From positions 1 through 32,884 of the forward strand of contig CAWINH010000016.1 in the NCBI GenBank assembly GCA_963837425.1: DNA of 32,884 nucleotides. Reading direction: 5' to 3'. This stretch comes from CAWINH01 sp963837425 (GTDB taxonomy: Bacteria; Chloroflexota; Limnocylindria; QHBO01). Position 1 is the stretch's first letter. Every line of letters begins with the position of its first letter. Below are positions 24,742 through 31,843 of the stretch, piece after piece. The translations under genes and the position numbers were made by a program. A model generated the notes under the pieces. It made no database searches. It was not told the DNA's origin and saw nothing but the letters and a program-made list of their open reading frames with translations.

Positions 24742-25712
24742 GAGGGCAGCCAGGCGGCGAGTCCCCCGGGGGCGTCGATCGCGTGGGCGTTCGTTTCCGG
24801 CACGATGCGCCGGATCAGCCCGGTCAGGACCCGGCCGGGCCCCACCTCGACGAAGTCGGTGACGCCATCGGCGGCCATGCGGCGCACCGTGTCCGTCCAC
24901 TGCACGCCGTGCACGAGGTGTTCGCTGAGCTCGCGCCGCAGCCCGTCGGCGGTGTGGATCACGCTGGCGTGGACGTTGCCGAGCATGGGAATCCGCGGCT
25001 CTCGGAACGGGACCCGGGCCAGGATCTGGCCGAACTCGTCGCGCGCCCGCCGCATGAGCGGCGAGTGGCTCGCGACGCTCACCGTGAGCTGCACCGCCTT
25101 CCGGGCGCCGATCGTCTTGCTCATCTCCAGGGCGAAGACGAGGGCCGGGATGACGCCGGAGAGGACGATCTGGCCCGGCGCGTTCGCATTCGCGACGCCG
25201 ATCTCGCCGTGCTGACGAGCGTGCTCAACGACCTCGTCCACCTGGTCGTCGGAGAGCCCGATGATGGCTCCCATCCCGCCCTCGATTCCGCGCTCCTGCA
25301 TGATTCGTCCGCGCTCGCGAACGAGGTGCAGCGCCTCCTCGAAGTCGATGGCGTCGGCCGCCACCGCCGCGGCGTACTGCCCGGCGGAGTGGCCGGCGAC
25401 GGCGCGGGGGGCGAGGGTCACGCCCGCGGCACCGGCGTGCGCCCGCAGCGCCTCGAGATACGCGACGCTCGTGGCCAGGATGGCGGGCTGGGCGTTGACC
25501 GTCATGTCCAGCTCCTCGGCGGGCCCGTCGAGGATGAGCCGGCTCAGCGGAAAACCGAGCGCAGCATCGGCGCGCTCCATGACTGCCGCGGCCTCCGGCG
25601 AGTGCTCGATGAGGGCAGCCCCCATCCCCACGTACTGCGAGCCCTGTCCGGGAAAGACGAAGGCGTGCACGCGGGGAGGCGCGGTTGGCTGAGGGTCAGG
25701 CGGTTGCGTCAT
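24738..25712 (-). CDS. fabD: Malonyl-CoA:ACP transacylase
   Basis: This 324-residue enzyme loads malonyl groups from CoA onto acyl carrier protein. Motifs are GQGSQ (22-26), the nucleophile S109 in GHSAGQ, R134 in the VRERG stretch and H216 in SHSPLM, matching the E. coli FabD active site. The N-terminal 12 residues are a Pro-rich extension. The ATG at 25712 is chosen because the domain starts just after it and a promoter lies 30 bases upstream. It heads the fabD-fabF-fabF operon and overlaps the next gene as GTGA. No acyl carrier protein, fabG or fabH gene lies in this operon. Confidence 0.95.
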   Translation of the reverse strand: MTQPPDPQPTAPPRVHAFVFPGQGSQYVGMGAALIEHSPEAAAVMERADAALGFPLSRLILDGPAEELDMTVNAQPAILATSVAYLEALRAHAGAAGVTLAPRAVAGHSAGQYAAAVAADAIDFEEALHLVRERGRIMQERGIEGGMGAIIGLSDDQVDEVVEHARQHGEIGVANANAPGQIVLSGVIPALVFALEMSKTIGARKAVQLTVSVASHSPLMRRARDEFGQILARVPFREPRIPMLGNVHASVIHTADGLRRELSEHLVHGVQWTDTVRRMAADGVTDFVEVGPGRVLTGLIRRIVPETNAHAIDAPGGLAAWLPS

Positions 25713-25743
25713 GCTCAAGAAGTCGGTGTCGGGTATCCCGGCG

Positions 25744-25772
25744 AGTATAGCCGCCGAGATCGACACTCCCAA
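25744..25772 (-). promoter_or_regulatory. Sigma70-type promoter of the fab operon
   Basis: On the minus strand TTGGGA (25772-25767) and TATACT (25749-25744) are 17 bases apart. These are 4 of 6 and 5 of 6 consensus matches at the ideal spacing. The start point would be near 25737, giving a leader of about 25 bases before fabD. It lies just after the stop codon of the M20 gene on the same strand. Confidence 0.6.
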
Positions 25773-25785
25773 CCGCGAGCACCGG

Positions 25786-27156
25786 TCACCCGGCGCAGAA
25801 TCGCTCCACGACGCGCTGGAGGACGGGCAGGCCAAAGGCCAGCGCGCTCACCGGCAGCCGCTCGTCGTTCGCGTGGAAGAGGGACAGAAACGGCGTCTCA
25901 GGGTCGAGCTGCAGCGGCATGAAGCCGTAGGTCGGGATGCCGAGGAGCCCCAGCGCCTTCGCATCCGTGCCGGGCGTGATCATCATCGGCAGCGGGGTCG
26001 ACTCCGGGTCGGCCGCGGCCAGGGTCTCCCCCATGATCGACACGATCGGCGAGTCCGCCGGCCACTCGACGGGGGGCATGGTCATCACCGCGTCGACGTC
26101 GACATCGGGTCCGGCCACCTCCTGCAGGTGCTCCAGGAACGCGGCCTGGTCCGTGCCCGGCAGAGTCCGCACGTCGATCTCCGCCTCACCACTCCCGGGC
26201 ACCACGTTCATCTTGGCCCCGGCGCGAATGACGTTGGGGGTCACCGTGTCGCGCAGCATGGCGTCGAGCGAGCGGCGCAGCACCGGGTCGGCCACCCCCG
26301 CGCGCAGCGCGGCCCGGGCCCGGGCCTCGTCGCCCGCCGCGGCAAGCTCCACCACCTCGCCCAGGCCCAACCCCTGGAAGAATCCGCGCACGATGGGGAT
26401 CACGCGGGCGGGCCGCGGATCGGCCGCCAGGCGGGTGATGGCCTTGGCCAGCTTGATGGCGGCGTTGTCGGGCGACGGCATGGAGCCATGAGACGGGGTG
26501 CCGGTGGACCGCACCCGCGTCCAGATGATGCCCTTCTCCGCCACCTGGATGGCGTAGCTCCGCCGTTCATTGAGGGTGACTGAGTAACCGCCCACCTCGT
26601 TGAGGGCTGCGGCCGCCGGCTGGCCGACGGCATCGGCGAACAGGTCGGGCCGCTGGTGGACCCAGTGGAGCGCGCCGAACTGCCCGCCCGCCTCCTCGTC
26701 CGCCAGGGCGGCGAAAATGACCTCCCGACGCCGTTCCGCTCCTGAGGCCTGGAGCGCCACCATGACCGCGAGCTCCATGGCGACCATCTCCTTCATGTCG
26801 ACCGCGCCGCGTCCCCACACCACGCCGTCCACCAGCTCCGCGCCAAATGGGTCGCGGGTCCAGGCGTCGGCCTCGACCGGCACCACGTCCACGTGGGAGA
26901 GCAGAATGATGGGCGGCTCCGGGTCCGGCACGGTGGCGGGCAGCCGCGCGAAGCAGGAGCCGCGGCCGGGCGCCGTCTCCAGCACCTCCGCGCCGATCCC
27001 TGCGTCGGTGAGCACCTCGGCGCAGTAGGCCGCGGCGCGCGTCTCGCCCGCCGTCGAGTCAAGGCCGGCCGCCGTCTCCGGCAGGCCCGGCGGGTTCACG
27101 CTCGGGATGCGGATCAGCGCGCGGAGGTGGCCGACGCAGGCGTCGAGGGCGGTCAC
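25786..27156 (-). CDS. M20-family metallopeptidase (dipeptidase/deacylase type)
   Basis: This 456-residue two-zinc hydrolase has the M20 ligands and catalytic acid: H88 and D90 in SHVDVVP, D120 in GRGAVDMK, E154-E155 in ADEEAGG, and H428 in LFHANDERL. A dimerisation-domain segment (STGTPSHGSMP) and TPGTDAK are also seen. Members cut amide bonds in small peptides or N-acyl amino acids. Length and order suit the ArgE/DapE/PM20D1-like branch, but the substrate is unknown. The GTG start follows a TACCGT box by 6 bases and the stop of the upstream membrane gene by 4 bases. It may be transcribed from both its own and the upstream promoter. Confidence 0.9.
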   Translation of the reverse strand: MTALDACVGHLRALIRIPSVNPPGLPETAAGLDSTAGETRAAAYCAEVLTDAGIGAEVLETAPGRGSCFARLPATVPDPEPPIILLSHVDVVPVEADAWTRDPFGAELVDGVVWGRGAVDMKEMVAMELAVMVALQASGAERRREVIFAALADEEAGGQFGALHWVHQRPDLFADAVGQPAAAALNEVGGYSVTLNERRSYAIQVAEKGIIWTRVRSTGTPSHGSMPSPDNAAIKLAKAITRLAADPRPARVIPIVRGFFQGLGLGEVVELAAAGDEARARAALRAGVADPVLRRSLDAMLRDTVTPNVIRAGAKMNVVPGSGEAEIDVRTLPGTDQAAFLEHLQEVAGPDVDVDAVMTMPPVEWPADSPIVSIMGETLAAADPESTPLPMMITPGTDAKALGLLGIPTYGFMPLQLDPETPFLSLFHANDERLPVSALAFGLPVLQRVVERFCAG

Positions 27157-27160
27157 CTCG

Positions 27161-28102
27161 CTACGGTACCGCAGCTCCGACGGGCGATTCGTCGCCGTGG
27201 CGCTTGAGGTGCCTCACGGCCTGGAGCCGATCCCGCACGAGCCATCCGAGGGGTAGCTCCAGGGCCAGCAGCCCCAGGGCCGCCAGCAGGAGCACCGGGA
27301 ACCGGCCCGCCAGGCCCAGGACGACGAGGCCGCCCAGGAAGAAGAGGTGGATCACGACCCGCGTCGCAATGGAGAGGCGGAGCTCGAGGATGGCGCTGCC
27401 CGCGCCGTCCGGCTCCCCGCGGTCCGGCCCCCACACCCCCCAGGCGGCCATCGCGGCAAAGACTGCAAGGGTGAGCCCGAACAGGCCCAGCCCACCGCCC
27501 GGTCGTGGATCGGTGAGCGGCTTGAGCACGATGAACGGCAGCAGGCCAAGGAGCAGGATGCCGTAGGCGGCCACCGGGCTGAGGAGCTGGAGCCACTCAC
27601 GTGCCCGGTGGCGGACGGCCTGCGCGCGGATCCATCGGGTCACCAGGCTGAAGCCCAGGGTCACGAACAGCCAGGCGTAGAAGTTGCCGGCGGGGACGCC
27701 GAACCAGCCCTGGTCCGTCCCCAGGTTGGCCCAGGTCCAGAGGCCCATCCGGATCGCGATGGCGTCGAAGGCCAGGTCCAGGCTGATGGCCAGCACGGCA
27801 TCGACGAAGGGCGCGTAGCGGCGGCGCACGCCCAGTGCGTCCGTCAGGCGCATGGCGCCGGCGATGATGAGGGCCCAGGTGAGGCCGATGACGACCGGGG
27901 CGCGGTCGATGGTCAGCACCCAGTGCGTGCTGTAGTGGTAGCTCTCGAAGATGAGCTGGTCGCCCTCCTCCAGCAGGATGCCGAAGACGGCCGCAGTGGC
28001 CAGCTCCAGGAAGGGGAGCCGGCCACGACGGAGGGCGGCGACTGCTGCGCCGATGAAGAAGAGGGCAGCCCCGATCTCGAGGCCGAGGTAGACCGGATCC
28101 AT
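27161..28102 (-). CDS. CruF/DUF422-like polytopic membrane protein
   Basis: This 313-residue protein has about eight predicted membrane helices. The middle region, with FESYHYSTHW, FVDAVLAISLDLAFDAIAIR and GVPAGNFYAWLFVT, resembles the carotenoid-biosynthesis family DUF422 (CruF, a carotenoid 1',2'-hydratase type). The conserved polar and aromatic pattern is present, but no other carotenoid gene is in the window, so the substrate is open. A TATCAT box ends 7 bases before the ATG, suggesting its own nearly leaderless transcript. The M20 gene starts 4 bases after its stop. Confidence 0.62.
   Translation of the reverse strand: MDPVYLGLEIGAALFFIGAAVAALRRGRLPFLELATAAVFGILLEEGDQLIFESYHYSTHWVLTIDRAPVVIGLTWALIIAGAMRLTDALGVRRRYAPFVDAVLAISLDLAFDAIAIRMGLWTWANLGTDQGWFGVPAGNFYAWLFVTLGFSLVTRWIRAQAVRHRAREWLQLLSPVAAYGILLLGLLPFIVLKPLTDPRPGGGLGLFGLTLAVFAAMAAWGVWGPDRGEPDGAGSAILELRLSIATRVVIHLFFLGGLVVLGLAGRFPVLLLAALGLLALELPLGWLVRDRLQAVRHLKRHGDESPVGAAVP
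27163..27168 (-). promoter_or_regulatory. Possible leaderless -10 box (TACCGT) of the M20 gene
   Basis: On the minus strand TACCGT ends 6 bases before GTG 27156. Its last base begins the TAG stop of the upstream gene. It matches only TAnnnT and is the weakest of the leaderless boxes in this window. Confidence 0.3.
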
Positions 28103-28109
28103 CCGCCCG

Positions 28110-28115
28110 ATGATA
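28110..28115 (-). promoter_or_regulatory. -10 box (TATCAT) of the DUF422-like gene, nearly leaderless
   Basis: On the minus strand TATCAT (5 of 6 consensus) ends 7 bases before the ATG at 28102. No clear -35 box or Shine-Dalgarno sequence is present. Confidence 0.45.
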
Positions 28116-28177
28116 CGCAGATCCGCGGGCCGGCCTCGAGCAGCCGCCGGGGTGGCCGCGTCGCGAACCGCCCGCCC

Positions 28178-28762
28178 TCAGCGCGGACCGACCGGGGTCA
28201 ACTCCACCAGGTCAAGCATCGCCGCCCCGACGCTGTACTCCTCGTCCGGCTCTGCGCCAAGGGCATCGAGCGTCTTGCTGAAGAAGCAGCGGGCCGCCGC
28301 GGCCAGGACGACGTCGAAGATCTCCGCGTCGGAGAGACCGTGGCCGCGGAGCTCCTCCACGTCGGCTGGCGTCACGCGGGTCGCGTCGCTGGCGACCGCC
28401 TCCGCCAGCGACATGACGGCGACCTCGGCATCGGTCAGGCCGGCGTGGCGAAAGTCCCGCACGATGGCCTCCACCTGCCCGTGATCGAAGACCTTCGACT
28501 CGAGCACCGCGGTGTGCGCCCCCACGCAGTACCGGCAGCGCAATGCGCGCGCGGCGGCCAGGGTGGCCAGCTCGTAGCGCCGCAGGTCCATCGGCGCCCG
28601 GATGGCTCGAATCAGGTCGAACCAGGCGCCGTAGATGGCAGGACGCAGGCTGAACAGCTGCGCCTTGTTCGAGACGTAGCCGTTGGATGCGAGGTCGGCG
28701 TCGTACATGGCGCGCACCGCCTCGCCGGCATCGGAGGGTGAAACCGTTCGAAGGTACGCCAT
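28178..28762 (-). CDS. AhpD-like carboxymuconolactone decarboxylase-family protein
   Basis: This 194-residue all-helical protein has the CxxC-x3-H centre of AhpD-type peroxidase partners (C76, C79, H83 in CRYCVGAHT). Such proteins act as thiol-dependent peroxidases or disulfide reductants. The ATG is chosen because GAGGA lies about 8 bases before it, overlapping the stop of the DsrE-like gene 10 bases upstream. It is the last gene of a TusA-like/DsrE-like/AhpD-like run, so a role in thiol or persulfide redox chemistry is a reasonable inference. Confidence 0.85.
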   Translation of the reverse strand: MAYLRTVSPSDAGEAVRAMYDADLASNGYVSNKAQLFSLRPAIYGAWFDLIRAIRAPMDLRRYELATLAAARALRCRYCVGAHTAVLESKVFDHGQVEAIVRDFRHAGLTDAEVAVMSLAEAVASDATRVTPADVEELRGHGLSDAEIFDVVLAAAARCFFSKTLDALGAEPDEEYSVGAAMLDLVELTPVGPR

Positions 28763-28772
28763 CGTGCCGTCC

Positions 28773-29132
28773 TCACCACTCCAGCGTGGCGGCCCCGGCC
28801 GCGAGCTGCTCGACGATGAAGGCCGCGTTGACGATTCGGGCGCCCGGGATGAGGTCCTGCTCGGTGATGCCGCGCGGCTTTGTGCACGCGCCGCAGGCCC
28901 AGATCTCACCGCCGTTGGCAACGTACTGGCCGATGAGCTCGCCGAGCGGCGGCAGCCCGTCTTTGGCGATCTCGTCAGCATAGCCGCGCGTGGCCAGCCG
29001 GACTCCCTCGATGGTCAGCAGCACGGCGGCCGGCTGCTCCGCCGTGACGGCGATGTTCGCGACGACGAAGGGCATGGTGGCCCGCTCGGCGTCGTCGCGG
29101 CCGGTGGTGGCGTGGGTGATGATGCGCGTCAT
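28773..29132 (-). CDS. DsrE/DsrF-family sulfur-relay-like protein
   Basis: This 119-residue protein has the DsrE fold pattern, with the segment EIWACGACTKPRGI (77-90). C80 and C83 are candidate persulfide-carrying cysteines. Members pass sulfur as a persulfide between partners. Start: AGGAAG stands 7 bases before the ATG. It lies between a TusA-like gene (33 bases upstream) and an AhpD-like gene (10 bases downstream), a pairing typical of sulfur-transfer operons. Confidence 0.82.
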   Translation of the reverse strand: MTRIITHATTGRDDAERATMPFVVANIAVTAEQPAAVLLTIEGVRLATRGYADEIAKDGLPPLGELIGQYVANGGEIWACGACTKPRGITEQDLIPGARIVNAAFIVEQLAAGAATLEW

Positions 29133-29165
29133 GTTCGAACTTCCTTTCGAGGACGGATGGTGTGG

Positions 29166-29426
29166 TCAGCCCTTGCGCCGCAGGAGGAACCGACGGCGAC
29201 CGTTACCCTCGTCGTGGACCTCGACCAGCGAATTGCCCGTCAGGCGGGACCACGAGGCCAGGGCCTCGGGGGCGGTCGAGTCGTCGGAGATGACCTCCAG
29301 GCCCTCGCCGGGGGACAGCGCTCGCATGCGTCCGGCGATCACCGGGGTCAGGGTCGCGCAGGTCTCGCCGCTGCCGTCCAGCGTATCGACCGGTTGAAGG
29401 GCACCGTCCGAGTTTGGGTCGCTCAT
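29166..29426 (-). CDS. TusA/SirA-like small sulfur-carrier protein
   Basis: This 86-residue protein has the two-layer TusA pattern: a Cys-containing strand-helix start, an SPGEGLEVISDD strand and a final beta-strand. In TusA the persulfide Cys lies in CP-x-P; here the segment reads TCATLTP, so C23 is kept but the next Pro is lost and P28 remains. It may still carry sulfur on C23. The ATG is supported by AGGAG 8 bases upstream. A perfect 8-bp hairpin lies 33 bases upstream of the start. Confidence 0.75.
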   Translation of the reverse strand: MSDPNSDGALQPVDTLDGSGETCATLTPVIAGRMRALSPGEGLEVISDDSTAPEALASWSRLTGNSLVEVHDEGNGRRRFLLRRKG

Positions 29427-29459
29427 TGGTTCGTCTCCTGCGTGGGGCGGTTGGGGGCC

Positions 29460-29482
29460 GCCGGCCGATCTCGACGGCCGGC
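29460..29482 (-). promoter_or_regulatory. Perfect 8-bp hairpin in the leader of the sulfur-relay-like operon
   Basis: GCCGGCCG (29460-29467) and CGGCCGGC (29475-29482) pair perfectly around a 7-base loop, 33 bases before the TusA-like ATG. It could be an operator or a leader structure. No T run follows on either strand, so a terminator is unlikely. The rest of 29427-29608 shows no gene; a weak TAGCGT -10-like box lies near 29510-29516 on the minus strand. Confidence 0.35.
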
Positions 29483-29608
29483 ATGCCCCGCCACGTCGGT
29501 GGTGCCGCTGACGCTACCTGCCGCCCGCGCGGCCGCACATCCGTTCAGCCACGTATGCGCTCTGCCGACGGCGACGGCGTTGTGGCGGCCGGCACGCAGG
29601 TGCCCTGA

Positions 29609-30712
29609 TCAGCCGGCGGCGCGCAGGTAGGCGGCCACCGCCGCGGTGCGGGCCGACCGACCGGCCAGCCCCAGCTTGAGATAGGCGTTCGAGAGATGGC
29701 GTTCCACCGTCCGTGCGGAGAGTCCAAGCGTCGCCGCGATCTCCTGGTTTGAGCTGCCATCGGCGGCCAGCCCGATGATCTCGCGCTGTCGTGCGCTGAG
29801 CTGCAGGACGTCGCCGGCCGGCTGCACCGAGTGGGCCATGCGGTCAGGCTCGAGGAAGGCACTCACCTCGGCCATGAACGTTCGCCACGCGGGCTCATCG
29901 GCGAGCAGGATGTGGTTCGGAGATTCAAGTGGCACGAGTCGCGCTCCGGGGACGCGCGAGGCCAGGTCCAGGCCCTCGTCGAACGGCACGCAGCGGTCGT
30001 CGACGGCGCTCAGCACCAGCGTCGGCGTGCGGATGGCATGGACCCGATCGCGGAGGTCGATGCGCTGGCGCTCGATCCTGCTCTGGAGCATGTTGTCGGT
30101 CGAGGTTGACATCCGCTGCAATTCATCGAACCAGGCGAGCTGCTCCTCGGTTGCCCCGGGGATGAACATGGTCGTGAACACGCGGCGGAAGATTGGGTCC
30201 GGTTTGGCCCAGCCGGCGCGAATCATGGCGCGGAAGGCGACCTCGTCCTCCGGCGGCTCGGGGAAGTAGTCGGGCGCCCCATAGCACGACCCCCCATACA
30301 TGATCATGCGCGAGACCCGGTCCGGGTGCCGCAGGGCGTACTCGAGTGCCACCGAGGACCCACCCGACATGCCCAGCAGTGCGAAGCGCTTGACGCCCAC
30401 GCTGGCCACCACCGCCTCGAGATCCGCGACGCGGGCGTCGAGAGAGAAGTCGTCCACCGTCCACTCGGAGAGCCCAAATCCGCGCTCGTCGTAGCGAATC
30501 AGGGTGCTGACGGCTCCCAGGTCCTCCAGGAAGTGGCGCCAGACGGGACTCTCCCAATCATGCTGCAGGTGGCTGAGCCAGCACGAAACGACGATCAGTG
30601 GCGGTCCGCTGCCATGGGTGGCGTAGGCGAGCCGCACCCCGCCCTGGCCTCGACAGAATCGGATCTGCTGGGGAGGTGCCCCTCGCGCGCGGCCGGACCC
30701 GGTCACGGACAT
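29609..30712 (-). CDS. Alpha/beta hydrolase fused to a LuxR-type DNA-binding domain
   Basis: This 367-residue protein joins an alpha/beta hydrolase (about 20-290) to a GerE/LuxR helix-turn-helix (about 303-365). The hydrolase has S116 in GMSGGS, an acid at D238 or D239 in SAVDDR, and H267 in SPNH, so the catalytic triad looks complete. The HTH carries LSARQREIIGLAADGSSNQEI and SARTVERHLSNAYLKLG. A hydrolase whose substrate or product controls DNA binding is a plausible one-component sensor, but it may also act as an active enzyme. The ATG is supported by a TAGGAT -10 box 6 bases upstream, implying a leaderless mRNA. No target operon is evident; the oxidoreductase upstream on the same strand is one candidate. 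Confidence 0.87.
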   Translation of the reverse strand: MSVTGSGRARGAPPQQIRFCRGQGGVRLAYATHGSGPPLIVVSCWLSHLQHDWESPVWRHFLEDLGAVSTLIRYDERGFGLSEWTVDDFSLDARVADLEAVVASVGVKRFALLGMSGGSSVALEYALRHPDRVSRMIMYGGSCYGAPDYFPEPPEDEVAFRAMIRAGWAKPDPIFRRVFTTMFIPGATEEQLAWFDELQRMSTSTDNMLQSRIERQRIDLRDRVHAIRTPTLVLSAVDDRCVPFDEGLDLASRVPGARLVPLESPNHILLADEPAWRTFMAEVSAFLEPDRMAHSVQPAGDVLQLSARQREIIGLAADGSSNQEIAATLGLSARTVERHLSNAYLKLGLAGRSARTAAVAAYLRAAG

Positions 30713-30718
30713 GCTCCG

Positions 30719-30724
30719 ATCCTA
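30719..30724 (-). promoter_or_regulatory. -10 box (TAGGAT) of the hydrolase-LuxR gene, leaderless
   Basis: On the minus strand TAGGAT ends exactly 6 bases before the ATG at 30712, so transcription would begin at the start codon. AGGA within the box could act as a weak ribosome-binding site if the mRNA began further upstream. Confidence 0.4.
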
Positions 30725-30859
30725 CGCGCTCATGTCCACGCCGGCGAGTCCCCGGGCCCCCGGGCGCTCACGGCAGCGGCGGCAGGCTCCCGATCCAGCC
30801 CGGCACCAGGATCGCCACGGTGCCGAGGTACGAAGGGTGTCGAGGCGAGACCGCTTGGC

Positions 30860-31693
30860 TCAAAGGCGTGGTGGGCCGCGACGGATCCGCTCGCGGACCG
30901 TATCCGCCGACTGATCCGATTCCCATCGGCTCTCGATGAACCAGGTCGCTCCGGCTTCCGCCATCGGCGCGAGCATTGCGCGATCGGCCGCGTGGTCGAT
31001 GCCGGACGTCAGGCCGTCGACCACGATCTCGAACGGTGCGGAGGACTGCCGGTGCTCTGCCATCCAGGCCGCCACGCCGGCCACCACCTGGGGCGTGGCC
31101 TGCTCGTCGTCACTCGCCCCCGACTTGTCGGAGACGATGATGCCGTCCCAGCGTGCGCAGCGTCGCAGGGACCTCGGGTGCGGCCAGGCGCCGACCGGCC
31201 ACACCGGTATCCGCGGCCGCTGCACCGGGAGATCGAACTGGAGATCCCTCATCCAGTAATGCGTGCCCTGGTAGCTCACCGTTTCGCCTGACCAGGCCAG
31301 CTCCAGGATGTCCAGGCACTCGTCAAGCTTCTCAGCGCGCACGCGCCGCGACGGGTCTTCGGAGCTGACGCGTGAATAGCCTCCGTCCCACGTTCCGCCC
31401 AGGCCGACCGGCAACACGAATCGGCCATTCGACAGGTTGTCCAGCGTGATCGTCTCCCGCGCCACCTTCCACGGCCGACGACGCGCCAGCGAGAAGACCA
31501 TGGCACCCAGCGTCACCCGTTCCGTGACGGCCGCCATGGCTCCCAGCACGACCCAGGGATCAAAGACACCGCCGCGCTCGACCGAGATGTCGTCCCACGC
31601 GAACACCCCGTCCCACCCGGCGGCTTCCGCATCTCGCGCCATGGCCACGTAGTCGTGAACCGTTCCGAACGAGGTGACGACGCCGAACTTCAC
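30860..31693 (-). CDS. Luciferase-like (LLM class) flavin/F420-dependent oxidoreductase
   Basis: This 277-residue TIM-barrel protein belongs to the bacterial luciferase-like monooxygenase superfamily. The N-terminal KFGVVTSFGTVHDYVAMARDAEAAGWDG and SNGRFVLPVGLG segments are typical of the F420- or FMN-binding members. It should carry out a hydride-transfer reaction on an unknown substrate. The start is GTG 31693, with AAGGAG 8 bases upstream. It is a little short for the family (usually 280-350 residues) but starts and ends cleanly. It shares the minus strand with the hydrolase-LuxR gene 147 bases downstream, and a gap of about 150 bases separates it from the divergent aldehyde dehydrogenase gene. 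Confidence 0.88.
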   Translation of the reverse strand: MKFGVVTSFGTVHDYVAMARDAEAAGWDGVFAWDDISVERGGVFDPWVVLGAMAAVTERVTLGAMVFSLARRRPWKVARETITLDNLSNGRFVLPVGLGGTWDGGYSRVSSEDPSRRVRAEKLDECLDILELAWSGETVSYQGTHYWMRDLQFDLPVQRPRIPVWPVGAWPHPRSLRRCARWDGIIVSDKSGASDDEQATPQVVAGVAAWMAEHRQSSAPFEIVVDGLTSGIDHAADRAMLAPMAEAGATWFIESRWESDQSADTVRERIRRGPPRL

Positions 31694-31831
31694 AGCTCCG
31701 CTCCTTGCGTTGAATGCGCGGCGGCGGTTTCGACGCCTGGCCGAGGCCGCCTGACGTGCGTGCTCCTGCGTTCAGGCTATACCTCGCGACGGCTGCAGGT
31801 CGGCCCACGCAAGCGGAAGCAACCGCGGCGC

Positions 31832-31837
31832 TAGAAT
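31832..31837 (+). promoter_or_regulatory. -10 box (TAGAAT) of the aldehyde dehydrogenase gene, leaderless
   Basis: TAGAAT (5 of 6 consensus) ends exactly 6 bases before ATG 31844, and no Shine-Dalgarno sequence is present. The transcript should start on the A of the ATG. The rest of 31694-31831 shows no further element I can name. Confidence 0.5.
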
Positions 31838-31843
31838 CGATCC

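Noticed and set aside
22900..25215. A 771-codon open frame on the plus strand across the fab operon
   Set aside because: It lies opposite fabD and both fabF genes, which have complete active sites. Its sequence is His/Arg/Asp-rich with no domain.
27347..28741. A 464-codon plus-strand open frame across the DUF422-like and AhpD-like genes
   Set aside because: It has antisense-like composition and no start signal or motif, and it covers two genes with recognisable families.
30713..30859. Gap between the hydrolase-LuxR and luciferase-like genes
   Set aside because: It contains a CCCGGG-rich palindromic run and the leaderless -10 box, but no open frame with a ribosome-binding site or motif.
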